Below are positions 58,236 through 64,000 of a stretch of DNA of 64,000 bases, in pieces. Position 1 is the stretch's first letter. Each line of letters begins with the position of its first letter. Below the pieces are notes generated by a model, which searched no databases, was not told the DNA's origin, and saw nothing but the letters and a program-made list of their open reading frames with translations. The DNA lies in assembly GCA_024803745.1 (NCBI GenBank), contig JANJXV010000004.1, positions 51,345,858 through 51,409,857 of the forward strand, given 5' to 3'. The position numbers were made by a program, and so were the translations under genes. This stretch comes from Megascapheus bottae (lineage: Eukaryota; Chordata; Mammalia; Rodentia; Geomyidae).

Positions 58236-58754
58236 AAAAATGTGTGCATATAGTTGTATATATCCATATATATGCATAAGTTAAGAAAGAAACCTGAATA
58301 GACATGATGGACAGAAATGGATGGCCAATATTAAATATTACTTAAAAATTACAAGTAAAATGAAAAAGTCCTTTTTACATTCACTTTTTCTGAATATTGC
58401 CAATGATTAAGATCCAGTGTTGGTTCAAAATGTGGAAACAGGTCTGATAGCTTGACATGTAAGGAGGTCAGTTAACATTTTTACCTGAGGAATCCTCCAA
58501 GAATATTATCCTGAAGTGACTTACCTCATATATTCAAAGATGTTTGTTCACAGGTATTTGCTGGTTTTTAAAATAGCAGTAAAATATATTAATATAGTAT
58601 ATGGTTATTAAGTTTTACATAGTGTAATTAAATATGGTGTTTCATGTGAAAATTCATGCAATTACTAGGAAAATAATCAATGACTCATTTTATGCATATG
58701 CAAAATATATTAAGTATAAAGGTCATGTCTCAGAATATTAACGTTAATATAATG
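58236..58754. other. unique AT-rich DNA
   Basis: Nothing recognised. Confidence 0.4.
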
Positions 58755-58945
58755 TTTTTTTTTTTTTGCCAGTCCCCAGGCTTGAATTTGGCCTGAGCAT
58801 TATCATTGGGCTTTTCTCAAGGCTAGGGCTCCACCCTTGCGATACAACACCACTCTGGCTTTTTCTATGTATGTGGTACCAAGAAATTGAATCCTGGTCT
58901 TTGTGCATGCTAGGCAAGCACTTTTAACAGGCCAAACTCCCAGCC
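58755..58945 (-). mobile_element. SINE-D
   Basis: Poly-T, 'gccagtccccaggcttgaat', 'caaggctagggctccaccct', 'gtggtaccaagaaattgaat', 'gccaaactcccagcc'. Full length. Confidence 0.9.
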
Positions 58946-59525
58946 TTCTTTTTTTTTTAAGACTAGTTATAAGACAGGCAGTGGTGAATCACTGCTTAAA
59001 AATGATTTTTATACTCAATGTTTCTGTTTCTCAGTTTTACTGTTTATATGTCTACTTATGTGTCTTTAGGTCAGTAAACCTCTTAATATACTAAGTATTC
59101 TGAAAATTGGAAATGAAATTTTTTTCAACAAATGACAGAAACTTGAAAGTTACTCAAGAATATATCAGTGGAGTTTACTCCTGAGAACAGAAATGGAAAT
59201 GTTCATTTGGGAATATTTAATTGTTATTTTATCTATTGACCCATTATAAAAGTTTTATATTTGTAATATTATTTACACAATTCCCATTATAAAAAGTAGG
59301 TAGTGCAAGTAAGAAATATGGAAAAATGCTTCCAAAATAAACCAGCTATTAGTTTTCCTGTAAAAACATGCAATTGTGGTTTAGTAAATAAGAGAGCTTG
59401 TGGTTTACTATGTATAGGCTCCATAGGCAAGGTCCACAATACAGAGTGAGCAAATTCATTATATTTGTCAGTATAGCCTATCTTGGTCAAGATATCTATC
59501 CCCAATGCTATGAACATGGTATTGT
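58946..59525. other. unique AT-rich DNA
   Basis: A 76-codon minus frame (59287-59517) lacks recognisable features. Confidence 0.35.
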
Positions 59526-59768
59526 AAATATAAACACAAATATAGAGACATAAAAATTTATGACTCTATAGACATGTTTTATTACATAGATAAATAAATA
59601 TATATGTATATCAATGACATACAAACCCTTAGCCTAATTTTAATTATGTTCTAAAATCTAAGTGCCAGTGTTTGTATATAGAGATTTCCTTCTTGAATAT
59701 TTGTTTGTTAAACATGTCATTTGAAATATGATGTAAAAATCAATGTTAATAAATTCTTTAAATTTAAA
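59526..59768 (+). mobile_element. L1 3'-end fragment, lineage B
   Basis: 'tttatgactctatagacatg', 'gacatacaaacccttagcct', 'gtatatagagatttccttct' and 'atgatgtaaaaatcaatgtt' match, in order, the 3'UTR of the element at 40.5-45.5 kb. Severely 5'-truncated; no TSD resolved. Confidence 0.9.
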
Positions 59769-60605
59769 AAAGGTATATATCTGATTCATTACAGTTGTTT
59801 TATTTTGACATTTACAAAAGTTTAATGAAGGATGGAATACAGTTTGTGGATCCAATAGTAAAAAAGGACAATTATAAATTAGTAAATCTTACACTAATCC
59901 TAACTGTGTAAAAACAGAATACATTAAATCTAATGTGGGTATGTAATTGACATATGTATTCATATTCTCAGTTTAACTATTAATACTCACTTTACTGTAA
60001 TCAGATTGTTTCTTTCTTTCCATGAGGTCTTCAGAGGAATTAATGTCTTTGCTTACTATTTGCAAAGGAGAATTTCTGCAATTGCACATTTTTTGATACC
60101 TGGAATATGATTGATATCTACTGTGTTCAATAGGAGGCTATATTTTCAGTTGTGTCCTCCTTGCTTAATGGAATGCAACCTAGAACTAAGTTTTCTTTCT
60201 CAATTATCAAAAAACCTGCACAACTGAATATATCACAAGCCTATACCTAATGTGTGCAGCACTCTCATCATTTACTTTCTTGGTAGGTTTCTTTAGTCCT
60301 GTAATATTAATATTTTTATAGTATAGTTTGTATTTTAGCAAGAAACAGTATTATTTTATAAACTCTTCCTCTGGTGCAAAAATCATTCATTCTGTGAAAT
60401 TTCCTGTATCCTAATTGTTATTATTTCCATGTCTACAAGAGTCCATTCCTTACTGCTCTACTACTTTCTATGCAATCTTTAGATTCTACATTAATAATAA
60501 GTCTCACTAGTTTAAAAATACTCTAAAATATTTTGATAAAACTTCATCTTATATGTGATAAAAAGACCGCCTTCAAGAAAGCACTCATCAAAATATACTC
60601 TACTC
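59769..60605. other. unique AT-rich DNA
   Basis: Nothing recognised. Confidence 0.4.
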
Positions 60606-60609
60606 TTCT

Positions 60610-60738
60610 TTTTTTTTTGAATTTTATTGTCTGGATAATGTATAGAAGAATTACAGTTACATTCATCAGGTAATGGGTACATGGGTACAGTTTTTCTCAA
60701 GTTTGATACCCCTCTCATGTTTTTGTCCCTCTTTCCAA
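60610..60738 (-). mobile_element. L1 3'-terminal fragment, lineage C
   Basis: Poly-T, 'attttattgtctggataatg', 'acagttacattcatcaggta', 'gatacccctctcatgttttt'. About 130 bp, close to the copy at 11.2 kb. Confidence 0.8.
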
Positions 60739-61985
60739 GATGCATTTTATTCTTAATTTGACTTGTAGTATTGAAAACATTCTACAACTGCTTAATTACA
60801 AAAATAGTTACTTCAAAATGATACTACTTGTATTAATTTTTTTTCCTTCCTGAGAATCCTAAATAAGGGCCTAAAGAGCTCAAGAATCTAATCAATCTGG
60901 AAAAGCAGTGATTATTCAAGAGCATGGCTATATTAGTTACTACATTCTATGGATTATGACCAAATAAAATAGGGTCATGGTAGATAGGGTAATATTAGAT
61001 AAGAAGAGAAAGGATTGTTGTGGAAGGAATCTTTTTGCTGATGAATTCACTGCTGGTGTCTTAGCGTTTTGTTCAACTTCCACTCAGTTCACTACCTGTG
61101 AGTGCTGAAATTCTTATTGCTGCTCTCGCAAGCACTAACTCTGAAAATGGCTATTTGCTCCTAGAGAGTAATACAATTTTGACTTCCTGGCAGTCAGAAA
61201 GAAAGAAAAGAAACTAAAAGTAACTTTGTTCCTTCTAAGATCAAAAAAGACACATTCTCAGGCACCTAGGGAACAATTAAAGTCAACATAATATTTAACA
61301 GCCATGGGAGTACCTAATAATCCACACTGACTGCCCTCATGAGAAATACAAATTTACCTTTATGTCTTTATTGTGATTTCTCCAATCCATCAAATGACTG
61401 CATTTGGCGATTCCCATCACTTTGATTGCTCTAATCTATCAAATGATGGAACTCTGTGATTCTCATTTCCTCTAAAAGGTTGTTCTGTTCTTCTCTTTCC
61501 CTTTTCATAGACTGATTTACAACTTTTTCTTCTATGGCTCCCCTGGTATCTCTTTCCATATTCCTACCAGCTTTTGTGTTAAATGGTTTAACTAAATTGC
61601 ATGGAGGCTCACTCTCTCATTACCGTTAATCTCTGCCTTCCTACTTTTGAATTAACAGTACCCAACTATCAAGGGAGTTTTATGGTCATTAACCCATTTC
61701 TTTCTTTTTCAAATTTTGTAAACAGTTACTGAATTCCCAATGACAACACTATTAGAATATGTTTACTGTGCAGTTAAAACAAAATCATTCTGTTCAAATT
61801 TCCATCATGCATGTACTTTAAATTTCTTAAATTGATTTTCATGTTAGGAGAAGGCATAATGATATTGTGTAATGACATTAGTGATTTGGGGGATTGAATT
61901 TTGATGCCCAATGATCTTAACAAGGTACCATCCCAACCAATAAGCCAGGTATGGTGTTACCTTTCTGTGTCAGAAAATTACTACA
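60739..61985. other. 1.2-kb unique stretch
   Basis: No gene or repeat recognised. 'gccaggtatggtgttacctt' near 61941 may be a B1 head scrap. Confidence 0.4.
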
Positions 61986-61988
61986 TCA

Positions 61989-62183
61989 TGGACTGGGAGT
62001 TTGGGATAGTGGTAGAGTGCTTGCCTAGGATGAACAAAAATGCTGGTTTGATTCCTCCTTACCACATAAAAAAAAAAGCCGGAAGTGGTGCTGAGGCTCA
62101 AGTGGTAGAGGTCTAGCCTTAAAAAAAGTCCAAGGGCAGTGCTCAGGACCTGAGTTCAAGCACAGAACTGGCAAAAAATAATG
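61989..62183 (+). mobile_element. SINE-D
   Basis: 'gactgggagtttgggatagt', 'gtagagtgcttgcctaggat', 'agccggaagtggtgctgagg', 'cacagaactggcaaaaaata'. Full length. Confidence 0.9.
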
Positions 62184-62498
62184 CTAAAGCAAAAATAATT
62201 CCTGGGAATATTATTCAAGTGTAGGGTTCTCTCCAAAGCTCAAGGATTTGACATCAAATGTCTGTATTATCAATATTGATGGATAGAAAGATAGTTACGA
62301 TGGTTTTAAACTGTACTACAGGATAAACATAAGAGTAAAGAACAGAAAACTGTGCATGAAAGATTATTTTATTCTATTGAGTGTACATTCTAATAAGTGT
62401 TACTTAATTGAACACACTATAAAAGAAGAGGACATTGAGCAGATAGGAAAACACCTTTTCGTTAGAATAGAGCTAAGAGAAGAAAAAGAACCTCAGGA
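62184..62498. other. unique DNA
   Basis: Nothing recognised. Confidence 0.4.
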
Positions 62499-62692
62499 TG
62501 CTGGGAGATTGGCCTAGTGGTAGAGTGCTTGACTAGCATGTAGGAAGACCGGGGTTTGATTTCTTGGTATTACATACATAGAAGAAAAAAAAAAGCTGAA
62601 AACGGTGCTGTGGCTCAAGTTGTAGAGGTCTAGCCTTGGGTAAGCCCAAGGACAATGCTCAAGCCTTGAGTTCAAGGCCCAGGACTGACAAA
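62499..62692 (+). mobile_element. SINE-D with purine-rich expanded tail
   Basis: 'ctgggagattggcctagtgg', 'ttgactagcatgtaggaaga', 'gtgctgtggctcaagttgta', 'aggcccaggactgacaaaga'. The tail passes directly into a GAA/GGA-rich block. Confidence 0.9.
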
Positions 62693-63187
62693 GAACGAGA
62701 AGAAGGAGAAGGAGAACCAGAAGGGGAAGGGGCAGGGGGGAGGGGTAGGGGTAGAGGAAGAACAATAAGGAGAAGGAGAAAGAGAAAGAATCCATGATAT
62801 TTAGGAACTAGGTATTGGTCTAATTGTAACAAAGAAAATGAGGCTCTAATTGAAGAATTTAGCATTAACTATGATCCATGAGTTATTAAATAAACCATTT
62901 TAGAAGGAGAAGGGGAAGGGGCAGGGGAAGAGGAAGAAGAAGAGGAAGAGGAAGAAAGAGAAGGAGAAGGAGAAAGAATCCATGATATTTAGGAACTAGG
63001 TATTGGTCTAATTGTAACAAAGAAAATGAGGCTCTAATTGAAGAATTTAGCATCCATGAGTTATTAAATAAACCATTTTAGAAGGAGAAGGGGAAGGGGC
63101 AGGGGAAGAGGAAGAAGAAGAGGAAGAGGAAGAAAGAGAAGGAGAAGGAGAAAGAATCCATGATACTTAGGAACTAGGTTTTGGAAC
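62693..63187. repeat. tandem duplication of a 178-188-bp purine-rich unit
   Basis: The phrase 'aatccatgatatttaggaac' recurs at 62789, 62977 and (with one change) 63155, spacing 188 and 178 bp. Each unit couples a GAA/GGA-rich block to a unique part ('ggtctaattgtaacaaagaa', 'gagttattaaataaaccatt'). The second lacks a 10-bp 'attaactatg' segment. The third is cut short just before the LTR. Confidence 0.95.
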
Positions 63188-63616
63188 TGTGGGGAGCCCG
63201 GCCCCTCCCGCGCGGTGGCGGGACCTGGAGGCGCACATCCCCCTTTCACTGTGGGCCGCCTGCAGTGCTGGTGGCTGGGGTGTCCTGACTCAGGGATATC
63301 CGCCGCATGACCGGATGAAGGCCGGCATCCATTTTGGGGAGTGCTGCCATTGTTAGCGGAAGCCTGGTCTCTGCGTGCTGGATGCATGAAGGTTGCATGA
63401 CTGGAGCGTGTGAAGCCGTGATTGGAGGGCCTGGGTGAACGGGCATGAGTTGATTGGCCCACTGCCTGTATATAGTCTCAGGAGAGGAGGAAGGTGGAGG
63501 AGAGGCCTCAGAGAGAAGAAGAAGAAGAGAGAGAAGAATAAAGGATCCTGCTTTAGCTGTAACCTGTGTGTCGTGCGTTCTTTCTTGCTGGACAAGAAGT
63601 GCGCGCGATATGGAAC
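63182..63616 (+). mobile_element. solo LTR, ERVK/IAP-like, 6-bp TSD
   Basis: LTR 63188-63610 (423 bp) begins 'tgtggggagcc', like betaretroviral/IAP LTRs, and is flanked by 'tggaac' at 63182-63187 and 63611-63616. It is GC- and CpG-rich. TATA-like 'tatatag' lies at 63469-63475, an inverted CCAAT ('attgg') at 63453-63457 and the poly(A) signal 'aataaa' at 63537-63542, giving a plausible U3-R-U5 order on the plus strand. The end reads '..gcgata' rather than the usual CA. No gag, pol or env and no second LTR lie nearby, so it is a recombined solo LTR. Minus-strand frames up to 164 codons here are chance. Confidence 0.85.
63453..63542 (+). promoter_or_regulatory. LTR core promoter and poly(A) signal
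   Basis: Inverted CCAAT at 63453, TATA-like box at 63469 and AATAAA at 63537. TATA-to-AATAAA spacing is under 70 bp, implying a short R region. Activity is not shown by sequence. Confidence 0.55.
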
Positions 63617-63667
63617 TAGTTTCAGAAATGAGTATTATAAATGGCATTTGATTAAAAAAAAGTTTGA

Positions 63668-63767
63668 TTGACTGTAGATTCATCCACCTCCATGCAAATG
63701 CCATTATTTTATCTTGTCTTTTGGCTATGTAGAATTCCATTATCTCTCTCTCTCTCTCTTTTTCTCG

Positions 63768-63858
<91 letters not shown>

Positions 63859-64000
63859 TATGTGTCACATTTTTGTTTCTATCGCTTGGTTATTGTGAAT
63901 AGTGCAGAGATGAACATAGCTGAGCAGGTGTCCTTATCATATCCTGGGTTATGATGTTCAGGATAGATGCCCAGACGTAGTATGGCGGGAGCACAGGGAA
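63668..64000 (-). mobile_element. L1 ORF2 fragment, lineage B, runs off the window
   Basis: Antisense of the ORF2 C-terminal region: 'gccattattttatcttgtct', 'atgtagaattccatt', then after a microsatellite 'ttattgtgaatagtgcagag' and 'tgaacatagctgagcaggtg'. This matches 44.95-45.13 kb of the lineage-B element in reverse. The 3' part of the element is missing on the left, so its true edge is uncertain. Confidence 0.85.
63741..63856. repeat. (CT)n-(GT)n-(GA)n compound microsatellite inside L1
   Basis: (CT)n, a short 'tttttctcgatatata' spacer, about 48 bp of GT and about 28 bp of GA. It sits between the L1 motifs 'gaattccatt' and 'gtatgtgtcacat'. The 76-codon plus frame through it is an artefact. 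Confidence 0.95.

Noticed and set aside
62693..63187. CRISPR-like array of spaced repeats
   Set aside because: The units are 180-bp direct tandem duplications in a mammalian genome, without short palindromic repeats or varied spacers.
63246..63740. 164- and 132-codon minus-strand frames as genes
   Set aside because: They run antisense through the GC-rich solo LTR and the GA-rich block; no motif, and explained by low stop density.

Overview
The window is ordinary mammalian nuclear DNA, almost certainly from a rodent. It is AT-rich, with no bacterial-style gene packing, no long non-transposon reading frame, no structural RNA gene and no CRISPR array. It is dominated by LINE-1 (L1) copies, two abundant SINE types and long microsatellites. 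The tRNA-like dimeric SINE resembles repeats I associate with geomyoid rodents (kangaroo rats, pocket mice, pocket gophers), and an older B1-plus-tRNA composite recalls beaver. A castorimorph rodent is therefore my best guess; this is inference from memory, not a search. I found no exon of a host gene, so the window reads as intergenic or deep intronic.

Names used below. SINE-D is a dimer of two tRNA-like halves, about 190 bp: a head reading 'ggcctagtggtagagtgctt' with a B-box-like 'ggttcgattcc', and a tail half ending 'caggactggcaaaa'. SINE-C is a composite, about 210-240 bp, with a 7SL/B1-like head ('gtaatcctagctactcagg', 'ggctgagatctgagg') and a right half related to the SINE-D tail half. 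L1 copies fall into at least four 3'-end lineages: A (ends near 'catgtaacccttgtac'), B (ends near 'gatgtaaaaatcaatg'), C (older relative of A, on the minus strand 'gtataga..catcaggtaatggg') and D ('cctctgtacatc..ttacaataaaatt').

Layout. 1-12 kb: old L1-C fragments, SINEs, an L1-A 3' end at 5.5-6.2 kb and traces of ancient L2. 12-31 kb: unique AT-rich DNA with many SINEs, including a SINE inserted in a SINE (24.8-25.3 kb) and a head-to-head SINE pair (21.8-22.2 kb). 31-37 kb: SINEs with GA arrays and an L1-D copy split by an L1-A insertion. 37-40.5 kb: mostly unique. 40.5-45.5 kb: an L1-B element with its GC-rich 5'UTR, 3' end and a 15-bp target-site duplication (TSD), but with large internal deletions. 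47.9-49.9 kb: a twin-primed (5'-inverted) L1-A with a 15-bp TSD. 53.1-53.6 kb: a second 5'-inverted L1. 54.1-56.9 kb: a 5'-truncated minus-strand L1-A with a 15-bp TSD. 57-64 kb: SINEs, a tandemly duplicated purine-rich block, a 423-bp solo LTR of ERVK/IAP type with a 6-bp TSD, and a minus-strand L1-B that runs off the end.

No new biological system was found. The interest is in retrotransposition and repair footprints that can be read at base level: twin priming, nesting, SINE hairpin collapse, microsatellite birth inside L1 and SINE tails, and a 105-bp tandem array in an L1 5'UTR.
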